A DNA stretch of 64,000 bases from Pedobacter nototheniae. GTDB lineage: Bacteria; Bacteroidota; Bacteroidia; Sphingobacteriales; Sphingobacteriaceae. Below, piece by piece: positions 18,901 through 26,443 of this stretch (its first letter is position 1; each line of letters opens with the position of its first letter). The notes below the pieces were generated by a model, which did no database searches, was not told where the DNA came from, and worked only from the letters and a program-made list of their open reading frames with translations. A program made the position numbers and the translations under genes. Location of the stretch: the NCBI RefSeq assembly GCF_004335085.1, contig NZ_RQRS01000019.1, positions 1 to 64,000 of the forward strand, read 5' to 3'.

Positions 18901-19260
18901 TCTGCTTATTACAATTAAGCCTCCATCTGATATGGAATATTTTAGGTTAGTTTTGTTTAAAATTGCTGCTAAAACATCAGTAACCAGCGTATTTGTTACG
19001 GTTATACTCACATCCTTATTAACAGGAACATAAGAAGAGCTGTAAACAAAATGATAACTGCTTTGCTGCTCTATAATTTGTAAAACCTTTGCCAGTTTTG
19101 TTTTCTTTACATCAAGAGAAATTTTTTCCTGAGAAAAAACCGATGCAGAAACATTAAGGCAAGTAATGAGAACCACAATACAGGCTAGTTTCATTAGCAT
19201 GATAAATTTTAAGAACGTCCTGAATCCGGACCGCTCTTGCAGTAAGTAATAATAAATCAT
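15904..19260 (-). CDS. SusC/RagA-family TonB-dependent transporter with STN signalling domain
   Basis: This 1118-residue outer-membrane transporter starts with a long n-region and signal peptide ending near SASVFSQ (about residue 44). An STN domain (about 60-110) is followed by a carboxypeptidase-regulatory-like domain (about 125-210, ITGVIKDAQGGTLPGATI), the plug with PLYVINGVPM and LKGAAASALYG, and the beta-barrel, ending GVNLSVKF with a terminal aromatic. The STN domain is the partner of FecR in surface signalling, and fecR plus an ECF sigma gene lie directly upstream. Import of an unknown substrate should therefore induce its own transporter. Confidence 0.93.
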   Translation of the reverse strand: MIYYYLLQERSGFRTFLKFIMLMKLACIVVLITCLNVSASVFSQEKISLDVKKTKLAKVLQIIEQQSSYHFVYSSSYVPVNKDVSITVTNTLVTDVLAAILNKTNLKYSISDGGLIVISRAKEVPITGVIKDAQGGTLPGATIRVKGTGIGTSSDINGKFTLNAPENAILVVSYAGFQTREVPIGTQTNVQIVLIEDTKQLTDVVVTALGIKKERRALGYSVTQVSGETLTQARENNVANSLVGKVAGLDVSSTSGGVGAATSITIRGVSSLSQTNQPLYVINGVPMENKPVGLNNPNANGNSGNQYDNAPDLGDAIGNLNPDDIESISVLKGAAASALYGYRAKAGVILITTKSGKGNSIEFNTNYVAEQVMDRTNWQYVYGQGANGIKPTDAAAAAQVGGSSWGAKLDGSNVVQFDGVSRPYTAQKDNIENFYRTGGTWSNTLALNKSFDGGTIRLSANDVHNTSVVPNSGLNRQSFNLTGTFNPIKRLTIDARMNYILEQAKNRPMVSDGAGNANYNVAFLPTSVNVNDLKPWKDANGNEIQYNKGNAYATNPWFAANEFVNNTKRDRLISSFNAKYTFDNGLFLQGRAGRDAYTDSYTNVVPSGTAYYAPGKIAEQATKFADLNVDGLVGKSFKVNDEFSVTPNIGASYRRTNVRQITNSGTDFAIFGVYNILNAKNKSVAYVETVSETQSVYGTLDLAYKDIFYLNGSLRTDWFSTLATPGKDNKLYITYPSVSGSFVFSELWKPSFLSFGKLRAGYAVVGQATDPYQTILAYAFRSESLNGAPLGTITNVNIPNTSLRPSKATELEIGTEMRLFGDRLSFDFTWYRKLSKDEISFVTTSSSTGYSGAVLNAGQIKNQGLELLLSGQVIKSKDFTWTSSLNGSYNDNKVLSLADGVNAQLLATSRSGVGFLQNIRGKAAAQVMAYDYKYDGAGNILRDGTGQPLNELKAYGSAYNKWFAGWNNEFNYKGATLSFLIDGKWGGKVFSATDYYGYVFGLHQNTLPNREALDAPSSGTNAATYYLNDANYASSKFVQDASFIKFRQMTLGYNFPAKMFNNKIQGLNVSLVGRNLFILMKKTDNIDPESSYNATFPGLELGGVPPVRTFGVNLSVKF

Positions 19261-19344
19261 ATTTTTGTTTTTTTGGTTGCGTAGTTATTTGACAGCGATC
19301 TGTTTGCGCATGAGCTGTCATTAATTAAATCAAAAAAGAATTTT

Positions 19345-19372
19345 AAAGGGCGGTGCGTCAACACCGTCCTTT
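19345..19372 (-). terminator. Terminator or attenuator between fecR and susC
   Basis: AAAGGACGGTG and CACCGCCCTTT form an 11-bp stem with one mismatch around TTGACG on the minus strand. The downstream tract (AAAATTCTTTTTT) is only moderately T-rich, and the plus-strand side has eight Ts, so it may work in either direction. Confidence 0.6.
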
Positions 19373-19378
19373 TTTTTC

Positions 19379-20440
19379 TTACTTTGATATGGTTACTTCA
19401 TTTCCTTTTATCTCATATTTAAAATATTCTACATTTTGTAAAGCTTTCAAGGCATCTTCTAAAGTTTCGTGACTAAATGTTGCCGTAAAGCGGTATTTTT
19501 CTATTTGTTTATCTTTAAACTGAATGTTAACGCCAAACCATTTTTCTAATGCACCTTTTATCTCGGCAAAGTTTTGATCGTAGATTTCAATTTTTCCTTT
19601 TGTCCATGCTGTTTCAACAATAGAACTATCCTTAATTAAGGTATAATGATTGATGGTAATTTCTGGGCGGCTTGCAGTTGGCTTTAACAGTTTATGATTT
19701 TCCTTTAATGGTGCAATTTTATAAAAGGTAACTTTCTGGCTTGGTTTTAGGGTAATCATGCCTCCATTACCATTTACGGCTTCCATTGTAATTAAGCCTC
19801 TAATTAAAGTTGCTTCTGATGTATTTTCATCTGGGTAGGCTTTAACATTAAAAGATGTACCTAAAACATTAATGTTAAAATCATCCGTATGTACCTTAAA
19901 TGGTTTATCCTTATTGTGTACTACATCAAAAAATGCCTCTCCCGTTAATTTTACTTCCCTAACTTTATCATTAAAATCTGCATCAATTGATAAAGAACTT
20001 TTAGCATTTAGTAATACAATAGAACCATCGGGCAGGGAAACTTTTTTACGCTCGCCACTTTTGGTGCAAAATACTTGCGCTTTTAACTCTGTAGGATTTA
20101 CTTTTTCAAAACCATAATTGCGATATAAAAAAACAGCTCCAGCAATTAAAACAATAGCGGCAGCCACTTTTAACCATAGGTAGTTTTTATAAACTTTTAA
20201 GGGCTTATCTGCATTAAATTCTTTTTTAAAGGTATCTAACTGGTTATTTAAGGCTCGTTTATTTCCACTTAAGATTATAAATAATCTTTTGGCTTCCATA
20301 ATTACACTTTCCTGTTCGGGATGGGTTTTAAGATATTTTTCCCAGTAATCTACACAAAGTTGGTCTGTGCCCGAACAGTATAACTGAAAAGTATTATCAA
20401 CAAGAAAGTCTTCTGCATTGAATTGACTTCGATCGATCAT
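19379..20440 (-). CDS. FecR-family anti-sigma factor
   Basis: FecR proteins span the inner membrane and relay the state of a TonB-dependent transporter to an ECF sigma factor. The 353-residue protein has a cytoplasmic N-terminal part (about 1-85), one membrane segment (about 87-105, LKVAAAIVLIAGAVFLY), a periplasmic FecR domain (about 120-215, including GSIVLLNAKSSLSIDADFN and GEAFFDVVHNKDKPFKVHT) and a C-terminal DUF4974-type domain (about 280-350). It sits between the sigma factor and the STN-type susC, as expected for the pair. Confidence 0.93.
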   Translation of the reverse strand: MIDRSQFNAEDFLVDNTFQLYCSGTDQLCVDYWEKYLKTHPEQESVIMEAKRLFIILSGNKRALNNQLDTFKKEFNADKPLKVYKNYLWLKVAAAIVLIAGAVFLYRNYGFEKVNPTELKAQVFCTKSGERKKVSLPDGSIVLLNAKSSLSIDADFNDKVREVKLTGEAFFDVVHNKDKPFKVHTDDFNINVLGTSFNVKAYPDENTSEATLIRGLITMEAVNGNGGMITLKPSQKVTFYKIAPLKENHKLLKPTASRPEITINHYTLIKDSSIVETAWTKGKIEIYDQNFAEIKGALEKWFGVNIQFKDKQIEKYRFTATFSHETLEDALKALQNVEYFKYEIKGNEVTISK

Positions 20441-20601
20441 TATTATTTGGCTTTTATATATCAGTGCCCAAAAGGTTTACTTTTTCCTAAAGAAATTTTA
20501 ACTTTTTTTTAACGTACATGAAAAAAGAGGAATAAAGAAGGGTTTCTTGGTTAAATTTTGCCAAAGAATCACGAAATAACACAGAATTTAAAAGGATCGC
20601 T

Positions 20602-21156
20602 TTAAGCTTTAAGTTCTTTCCTTAAAACTTTAAGCGCATCGTAAATGGTATTATAAGCAGTTTTAATAGTTTGATTGGTTTGCTCAGCAATTTGCTCATA
20701 GCTCAATCCATCAAAAAACTTGAGATGAATTAATTGTTTTTGTCGAAATGTTAGTTTATCGAGGGCACTTTTAAGTTGAAACCTAACCAGCTCATCGCTT
20801 TGTACCTTTACAATAAATTCTTCATAACTCATTTCCATCCAATCGCCCTCTGCACCTGCATTAAATAAGGCATCGTTAAGCTTGCGCTTACGCTCTAAAA
20901 TACGCAGTAATTTGCGCTTTAAAAATGTTCTTAAATAGGCTTCAACGTTATCAACGCGGTTTAGAGTTTCATGTTTTTCCCAAATGGTGGTAAAAACTAA
21001 ATCGGTTGCTTCACTCGAAATATCCGAATCGGCGCAAACTCTTATACCGAAATTAACAAGTGGATAGTAAAGTTCTTTGTAGAGATCAAAAAAGGCATCT
21101 TTGTCGCCGGTACGTAGTCGTTCCCATAATAGGTGATGCGCTAATTTGTTGTTCAT
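20602..21156 (-). CDS. ECF RNA polymerase sigma factor, FecI-like
   Basis: Sigma region 2 (about residues 20-90, LWERLRTGDKDAFFDLYKELYYPLVNFG) and region 4 (about 120-184, LDKLTFRQKQLIHLKFFDGLSYEQIAEQTNQTIKTAYN) are both present. I chose the ATG at 21156 (MNNKLAHHLLWERL, 184 residues) over an upstream non-ATG start that would add 13 residues. It is the first gene of the sigma-fecR-susC-susD string and should direct that operon. The gap to fecR is 161 bases. Confidence 0.9.
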   Translation of the reverse strand: MNNKLAHHLLWERLRTGDKDAFFDLYKELYYPLVNFGIRVCADSDISSEATDLVFTTIWEKHETLNRVDNVEAYLRTFLKRKLLRILERKRKLNDALFNAGAEGDWMEMSYEEFIVKVQSDELVRFQLKSALDKLTFRQKQLIHLKFFDGLSYEQIAEQTNQTIKTAYNTIYDALKVLRKELKA

Positions 21157-21325
21157 TTTTTGATTAGAGATTAAGACAATATTAACTAAAATCAATCAAA
21201 ATATTATGAGTAAATGAAATTAAAAAGCACATACTTAACTATTCTGGTTTAAAAAAATCATTAAACTACATTTGCTGTGTAACTTTTTTTTAAAACGGTC
21301 GACTTATCATGCAAATCCTTAAATT

Positions 21326-21826
21326 TTGAAAAAGACAGCATTAGAAATAGAGTTTGAAGCCAATGTTAAAACATACAAACTGCTGATTTATAAGATTTGC
21401 AGAATGTATGTAAACAGTCACGACGATATACAAGACCTTTATCAAGATATTATTATCCAGCTGTGGAGATCGTATCCGAAGTTTAGAGGCGAGTCTAAAT
21501 TTAGCACCTGGCTCTATCGAATTGCAATTAATACTGCATTAACCAATTTCAGAAAGCAAAAGCGTTCAATTCAAACTACTGATGTGGAAGTTCAAAAGAT
21601 TGAAATACCTGATAACGTTACTGATGGAATAAAGGAAGAGCAGCAGCAACAATTATACACTGCAATTCAAGCTTTAAACGATGTTGAAAAATCTATCGTG
21701 ATGCTTTACCTAGAAGATAAATCATACGATGAAATGGAAGAAATTTTAGGAATTAGCAATGCCACCCTTCGGGTAAAAATGAATAGAATTAAAGACAAAT
21801 TAAGAACCCTTACCAACAACAAATAA
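21326..21826 (+). CDS. ECF RNA polymerase sigma factor with a TTG start
   Basis: This 166-residue sigma factor has region 2 (about 15-80, MYVNSHDDIQDLYQDIIIQLW, FSTWLYRIAINTAL) and region 4 (about 105-160, ALNDVEKSIVMLYLEDKSYDEMEEILGIS). An in-frame TAA at 21320-21322 rules out any upstream start. The first in-frame ATG would remove much of region 2, so TTG at 21326 is the only sensible start. The next gene begins one base after its stop, so the two are surely co-transcribed. The target regulon is unknown. Confidence 0.9.
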   Translation: MKKTALEIEFEANVKTYKLLIYKICRMYVNSHDDIQDLYQDIIIQLWRSYPKFRGESKFSTWLYRIAINTALTNFRKQKRSIQTTDVEVQKIEIPDNVTDGIKEEQQQQLYTAIQALNDVEKSIVMLYLEDKSYDEMEEILGISNATLRVKMNRIKDKLRTLTNNK

Positions 21827-21827
21827 T

Positions 21828-22430
21828 ATGGAATTAGATAGCTTAAAAAATAGCTGGAATAGTGTTTCAGTAGATTTAAACCGCAATGAGTTTGACATAA
21901 TTACAACAACAAAAAAAGAAATGCAAACTCCTTTAACTGCCTTAAAAAAGATAGCCAAAAAGCAAACTCTGGTACTGCCAATAATTTTTGGCTTTTTAGT
22001 GGTTATGACGACTTCAGTACCCGAAATGAAAACTCAATTATTAATTTGGATGGCTTTTATTGTGCTACCTTTAACAACAATTTACTATTACTTTAACCTT
22101 AAAATGATCCGCGAGTTAGAGGAAACCAATGGTACAGTAAAAGGCGATTTACAAAGAAAAGTGAGCCGATTGGTAAAGAGTAACAACATTTACCTTATCC
22201 TAACTAGGGTTATATTTGTAGCACTTATAATACTAATAGAAGTTATTTTACGTAATAATAGAATGGATTTGGTAGTGGACCTGAAAGCACTAAAGTCAAT
22301 AATTTTACCCTTAAGGTTGCTGATTTATGCTGGTGTAATTGGTATACATTATATTTTAAGCAGATATACTTTTAATTTATACTTTGGCAAGTATTTAAAT
22401 CATTTAAAATCTTTATTGAAAGAAATGTAG
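21828..22430 (+). CDS. Unknown four-helix membrane protein coupled to the sigma factor
   Basis: The 200-residue protein begins MELDSLKNSWNSVSVDLN, a soluble stretch of about 40 residues, then has membrane segments at about 46-64, 68-88, 120-142 and 157-176. No named family is certain. The ATG lies one base after the sigma stop (TAATATG), which suggests translational coupling. A short cytoplasmic head plus membrane domain beside an ECF sigma gene fits a non-canonical anti-sigma factor, but no zinc-binding or other anti-sigma motif is visible, so the role is inferred from position only. Confidence 0.75.
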   Translation: MELDSLKNSWNSVSVDLNRNEFDIITTTKKEMQTPLTALKKIAKKQTLVLPIIFGFLVVMTTSVPEMKTQLLIWMAFIVLPLTTIYYYFNLKMIRELEETNGTVKGDLQRKVSRLVKSNNIYLILTRVIFVALIILIEVILRNNRMDLVVDLKALKSIILPLRLLIYAGVIGIHYILSRYTFNLYFGKYLNHLKSLLKEM

Positions 22431-22435
22431 TAAAC

Positions 22436-22617
22436 TTCTATTTCGGTACGCATTAACGATCAAATTAAACCTGATTACAGCGGCATTCCGATTTTTTTCT
22501 ATCGGGATATAGCGGAAAGCAGGAACCAATTTTCATCAGAACTACAGACTTTGCTTTCCAAAAAAATAAAATAAATATTTGGAAATGAACGGACAGATGC
22601 ATTTGGCTTAATGAAGT
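22436..22617. repeat. Intergenic direct repeat, copy A
   Basis: About 180 bp from TTCTATTTCGGTACGCATTA to the segment GCATTTGGCTTAATGAAG. It is nearly identical to copy B, whose start lies 337 bp downstream. It contains a hairpin CCGAT...ATCGG next to ATATAGCGGAAAGCAGG. A reading frame of 60-odd codons opens in both copies on the minus strand but follows the repeat, not a protein family. Confidence 0.85.
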
Positions 22618-22772
22618 CCCGCTCCCATTTCTGCCCAAATGAAATATTTTGGCATCCACTCAGATCGGGTTTAGATACAGTGGGGAAACCTGAAAAGAGA
22701 GATTACTTTAAAGCACAATTCTTAATCCGTTTGCAATGACGATTTAGAAGAAAAAAATGAAGTGTTTCGAAA

Positions 22773-22952
22773 TTCTATTTCGGTACGCATTACGATCAAA
22801 TTAAACCTGATTACAGCGGCATTCCGATTTTTTTCTATCGGGATATAGCGGAAAGCAGGAACCGATTTCCATCAGAACTACAGGCTTTGCTTTCCAAAAA
22901 CTTAATATAAATATTTGGAAATGAACGGACAGATGCATTTGGCTTGATGAAG
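22773..22952. repeat. Intergenic direct repeat, copy B
   Basis: Second copy of the 180-bp element, with scattered substitutions and a few single-base length changes relative to copy A. Both copies have the same orientation. About 155 bp of non-repeated sequence with no gene lies between them. The core also recurs at 12469-12535. Confidence 0.85.
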
Positions 22953-22966
22953 ACCGGGTTTTGGCT

Positions 22967-23028
22967 AAAATAATTGCCCTGCCAATTGCATAATCATCAT
23001 TTCGCAATTAGCAGGGCAAAATTATTTT
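22967..23028 (-). terminator. Long hairpin terminator after the last GH13 gene
   Basis: AAAATAATT...GCCCTGC...AATTGC at one side pairs with its complement at the other: about 24 pairs, two mismatches and a 14-base loop. It begins right after the stop codon at 23030. Confidence 0.8.
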
Positions 23029-23029
23029 C

Positions 23030-24904
23030 CTACTTCAATGCTGTTTTACTAAAAATATGATACTCGCCCGGAGCTAATGTGGAAGTATATGTATTTGTTG
23101 TTAAGTTAATACTACTCCCGAAAGCATCAATCCAATTGCCCGATGCTCCAAAATCTATATTGGTGGGTTGTGCAACTACATCAAAATTACCGACTACAAA
23201 AACAGTGTTTGCGGCATCTGTAAGCTTAATATATTTTATGCCACCTGCTAAATTATAGGTTGATGTTGTTGAGTTAAAAATACTATTGTTCTTTTTTAGT
23301 TTAATTAATTTGGTATACACATCATACAATGCCTTTCTATTTACATCACTTAAGTAATCCCATTTAATTGGTTTTTCACCTGTTCTGCCATTAAAATTTA
23401 TGCTAATATCGTAACCAAGCTCCCCAAATTGCCAAATCATTTTTGGGCCGGGGATACTTAACATAAATGCCGCAGCCATTTCTTCTCTCTTTAATGATGT
23501 TTGCAAATTGTCTTTAATCATGTAATTACCTGATGCATTACCATAATTGATGTTTTTAAATGTCAGGCGTTCTTCATCATGGCTTTCTATATAACCAACC
23601 AGGTTTTCTGACTTACTGAAACCATGGTTGGCATAAAAACCCCAAGAAAAATCAGACTTACCAAGCCAGCCCATTGTGGCTTCGTTCATGTTATAATTCA
23701 TATTATTCCAAAGCATCATACCATCATCTGCTAAAACTTTTTCTTCGGTTGCATCAGCGAAGTGCTCTAAAATCACATAAAAGTTATTGGGATCTATGCT
23801 TTTAATATAATTATTGTAATCTTTCCAAATTGCAATTCTACTTGCATCGTAGGCGGCAAATGAGGCATCATCAGTAGAAGTTTTTTGAGTAAAACCTTTA
23901 GAAAGGTCGAACCTAAAGCCATCAATTTTATATTGTTGCATCCAGAATTTGATCACATTTTTGGCAAAATACTTTGTGGCTGCACTTTCGTGATTAAAAT
24001 CGTAGCCTACATTATAAGGGTGCTTGGCATCTACATTGAACCAAGGGCTATCTGATGTTGGTTTTGTACCATCAAAATATAACTGTACCATTGGCGATTG
24101 ACCGAAGGAATGATTTAAAACCATATCCATAATTACAGCGATACCTTTTCCATGGCATTCATCAATAAAATTTTGAAGCGCTGTTTTAGTTCCATAATAT
24201 TTGTCGGGTGCAAAATAAAACGATGGATTATAGCCCCAGCTTAAATTTCCTTCAAACTCATTAATGGGCATAAGCTCTATGGCATTGATACCTAAGTTGC
24301 TTAAATAATCTAATTTAGCTAGGGTAGATGCGTAATTATGATCGTTAGTAAAATCTCTTATTAACAGTTCATAAATTACCAGGTTATTTTTATCCGGACG
24401 GATAAAGCTGGTATTTTTCCACGTATAAACTGGCTGGTTGGCTTGCATAATACTTACTATACCCGTGGTTTTACCTGATGGATAGGTTTTTAAATTCGGG
24501 TAAGTTGCAGCGGAAATATATTTATCATTGTCTTCATCTAAAATTTTTTCGCAATAAGGATCAGCCACTTTTAAACTTCCATTTACCAGAAACTGATAAG
24601 CATATTCTGTTGATGGATTTAGATTATCAATTTGCACCCACCAGTAATTTCCATCGCTTGTTTTTTTCATAACAGATGCGGAGGATGACCAGTTATTAAA
24701 CTCACCGATTAAAGAAACAGAAGTTTTACCTGGTGCGTATAAGGTTACAATTGCAGATGTTCCATTATTTATAAATGCAACACCATCTTTTGCGCCTGCT
24801 GGCAACTCTGTTGGTGGCGTAACCACTGGGCCATCATTACTTACCTTTTTGCAGGCACTATTTAAAATGATAAGAAACAGAAAGAAATAAATAATTTTTT
24901 TCAT
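23030..24904 (-). CDS. Lipoprotein alpha-amylase-family enzyme (GH13) with N-terminal E-set/CBM48-like domain
   Basis: The protein has 624 residues from the ATG at 24904; an upstream in-frame start would put 21 extra residues before the signal peptide. The lipoprotein signal is MKKIIYFFLFLIILNSACKK (Cys18), so it is anchored in a membrane, perhaps facing outward like SusG. A beta-sandwich (about 40-125, VTLYAPGKTSVSLIGEFNNW) precedes the GH13 barrel. Catalytic residues are visible: Asp333 (GFRFDLSKG), Glu380 (YVILEHF) and Asp443 (ESHDEER). It likely cuts alpha-1,4 or alpha-1,6 glucans. A terminator after the MFS gene separates it from the rest of the locus. Confidence 0.92.
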   Translation of the reverse strand: MKKIIYFFLFLIILNSACKKVSNDGPVVTPPTELPAGAKDGVAFINNGTSAIVTLYAPGKTSVSLIGEFNNWSSSASVMKKTSDGNYWWVQIDNLNPSTEYAYQFLVNGSLKVADPYCEKILDEDNDKYISAATYPNLKTYPSGKTTGIVSIMQANQPVYTWKNTSFIRPDKNNLVIYELLIRDFTNDHNYASTLAKLDYLSNLGINAIELMPINEFEGNLSWGYNPSFYFAPDKYYGTKTALQNFIDECHGKGIAVIMDMVLNHSFGQSPMVQLYFDGTKPTSDSPWFNVDAKHPYNVGYDFNHESAATKYFAKNVIKFWMQQYKIDGFRFDLSKGFTQKTSTDDASFAAYDASRIAIWKDYNNYIKSIDPNNFYVILEHFADATEEKVLADDGMMLWNNMNYNMNEATMGWLGKSDFSWGFYANHGFSKSENLVGYIESHDEERLTFKNINYGNASGNYMIKDNLQTSLKREEMAAAFMLSIPGPKMIWQFGELGYDISINFNGRTGEKPIKWDYLSDVNRKALYDVYTKLIKLKKNNSIFNSTTSTYNLAGGIKYIKLTDAANTVFVVGNFDVVAQPTNIDFGASGNWIDAFGSSINLTTNTYTSTLAPGEYHIFSKTALK

Positions 24905-24999
24905 GGTATAAATTTGGTTAGGTAAAGGCAATAACATTCCAATATTGCCAATTTTACAGGTTGACAATTGAAAAAATCATTAAATAAATTATAAAGAAA

Positions 25000-25022
25000 T
25001 TGCCCGCTTTTTAGGCGGGCAA
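25000..25022 (-). terminator. Intrinsic terminator after the MFS gene
   Basis: TTGCCCGC (25000-25007) pairs perfectly with GCGGGCAA (25015-25022) around seven bases, followed on the minus strand by TTTCTTT. It is 12 bases past the MFS stop. Confidence 0.7.
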
Positions 25023-25034
25023 AAATGTATGCTA

Positions 25035-26411
25035 TTAAACTGCTCTATCTTCCTCTACTTCGAGTTTTGCGGTAAGCGTTGGATCAGTTTTTTTAGGCTC
25101 GCGAATAAAAACATAGCAGATTAATGCGGCAAGAATCATTAAACCACCACCAAGTTGTACGGCTAAAAGTCTATCATTATTTAAAACATTACGCATTAAC
25201 CAGCCAAAGCCTAATGAGGCAATAATTTCTGGCAATACGATAAAGAAATTGAAAATACCCATATAGATACCGATTTTATCTTTGGGTAGCGAGCCACTTA
25301 ACATAGCGTAAGGCATAGAAAGAATACTTGCCCAGGCAATTCCTACCCCCGTCATACACAGGTAAAGCATATTTTTATCGTGCACCCACGCTACGCTAAT
25401 TAAACCTATTGCGCCACAAATTAAGCAAAGTGCATGGGTAGTTTTACGACCTAGGGCATCGGCAATTTTAGGTAATATCAAGGCAAAAAGAAATGTAATT
25501 ACGCTATAGTATGCTAATGTTAAACTGCCAAAATCGGCTCCATGCGCATAAATAGGGTCGCTTGCATCTTTACCGCCAAACACATTTACGGCAACAGCTG
25601 TGGTGTAATAAAACCACATTAAAAATAAGCCTGGCCAGGTAAAAAACTGCACTAAAGAAACAATCTGCATTCTTTTAGGCATATTCATTAGTGCATTAAA
25701 AATTTCTCGGGCACCGCCTCCAAATCCCTTATTACTTTCTAAAACTTTTTCTTTAAAATCAACATCTTGTGGCGGATATTCTTTTGTAGTAAAAACCGTC
25801 CATAATACTGCGGCTAAAAAGAAGAATGCTCCAATATAAAAGGAGAATTTAACGTTTTCAGGAATGCTACCTTGCTCTGCTGTATTTGTTAAATGAAAAA
25901 CATTGTTCATAATCCACGGTAAAGCGGAGGCAACACTACCACCTAAACCTATCATCATGCTTTGCATAATAAAGCCACGGTTTACTTGGCTATCTGGCAA
26001 TTTATCGGTAACAAATGCCCTGAAAGGCTCCATTGCAATGTTTCCAAAAACATCTAAAATCCACAATAATCCTGCAGCCATCCACAATACACTACTGTGT
26101 GGCATAAAAATTAAGGCAATACTACTTACAATGGCACCTACTAAAAAATATGGTCTTCTTCTACCCCATTTTGGGTGCCACGTTCTATCACTTAAATAAC
26201 CAATAATTGGTTGCACCAGCAGCCCGGTTAAAGGTGCAGCTAAAAACAATAAAGGAACCTGATCAGGGTTGGCACCGAGATTTTCATAAATACGCCCCAT
26301 ATTGGCACGTTGCAAATCCCATCCAAATTGTATTCCGAAGAAACCGACACTCATATTGATGATTTGTACTAGCGTTAGTTTCGGATTCTCAAATATTGTT
26401 TTCAAACTCAT
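25035..26411 (-). CDS. MFS sugar:proton symporter, SLC45/sucrose-transporter type
   Basis: This 458-residue inner-membrane protein has about 12 membrane segments. The loop DRTWHPKWGRRRPYFLVGAI after the second segment is the signature seen in plant sucrose carriers and SLC45 proteins, and related bacterial carriers import maltose or maltodextrins. GWDLQRANMGRIYENLGANPDQVPLL at the N-terminus also fits. Sitting between two GH13 genes, downstream of the GH65 phosphorylase and pgmB, it most likely brings maltose or short maltodextrins into the cytoplasm. It starts 32 bases after the upstream GH13 stop. Confidence 0.88.
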   Translation of the reverse strand: MSLKTIFENPKLTLVQIINMSVGFFGIQFGWDLQRANMGRIYENLGANPDQVPLLFLAAPLTGLLVQPIIGYLSDRTWHPKWGRRRPYFLVGAIVSSIALIFMPHSSVLWMAAGLLWILDVFGNIAMEPFRAFVTDKLPDSQVNRGFIMQSMMIGLGGSVASALPWIMNNVFHLTNTAEQGSIPENVKFSFYIGAFFFLAAVLWTVFTTKEYPPQDVDFKEKVLESNKGFGGGAREIFNALMNMPKRMQIVSLVQFFTWPGLFLMWFYYTTAVAVNVFGGKDASDPIYAHGADFGSLTLAYYSVITFLFALILPKIADALGRKTTHALCLICGAIGLISVAWVHDKNMLYLCMTGVGIAWASILSMPYAMLSGSLPKDKIGIYMGIFNFFIVLPEIIASLGFGWLMRNVLNNDRLLAVQLGGGLMILAALICYVFIREPKKTDPTLTAKLEVEEDRAV

Positions 26412-26443
26412 TATATTGGTTTAATTTTTTTAAGCAAAGGTTT

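Noticed and set aside
22465..22659. Open frame of 64 codons ending ...DRKKSECRCNQV on the minus strand
   Set aside because: A near-identical frame occurs at 22801-23007 because both lie in the duplicated repeat. No start-site context, no family and no neighbour support coding.
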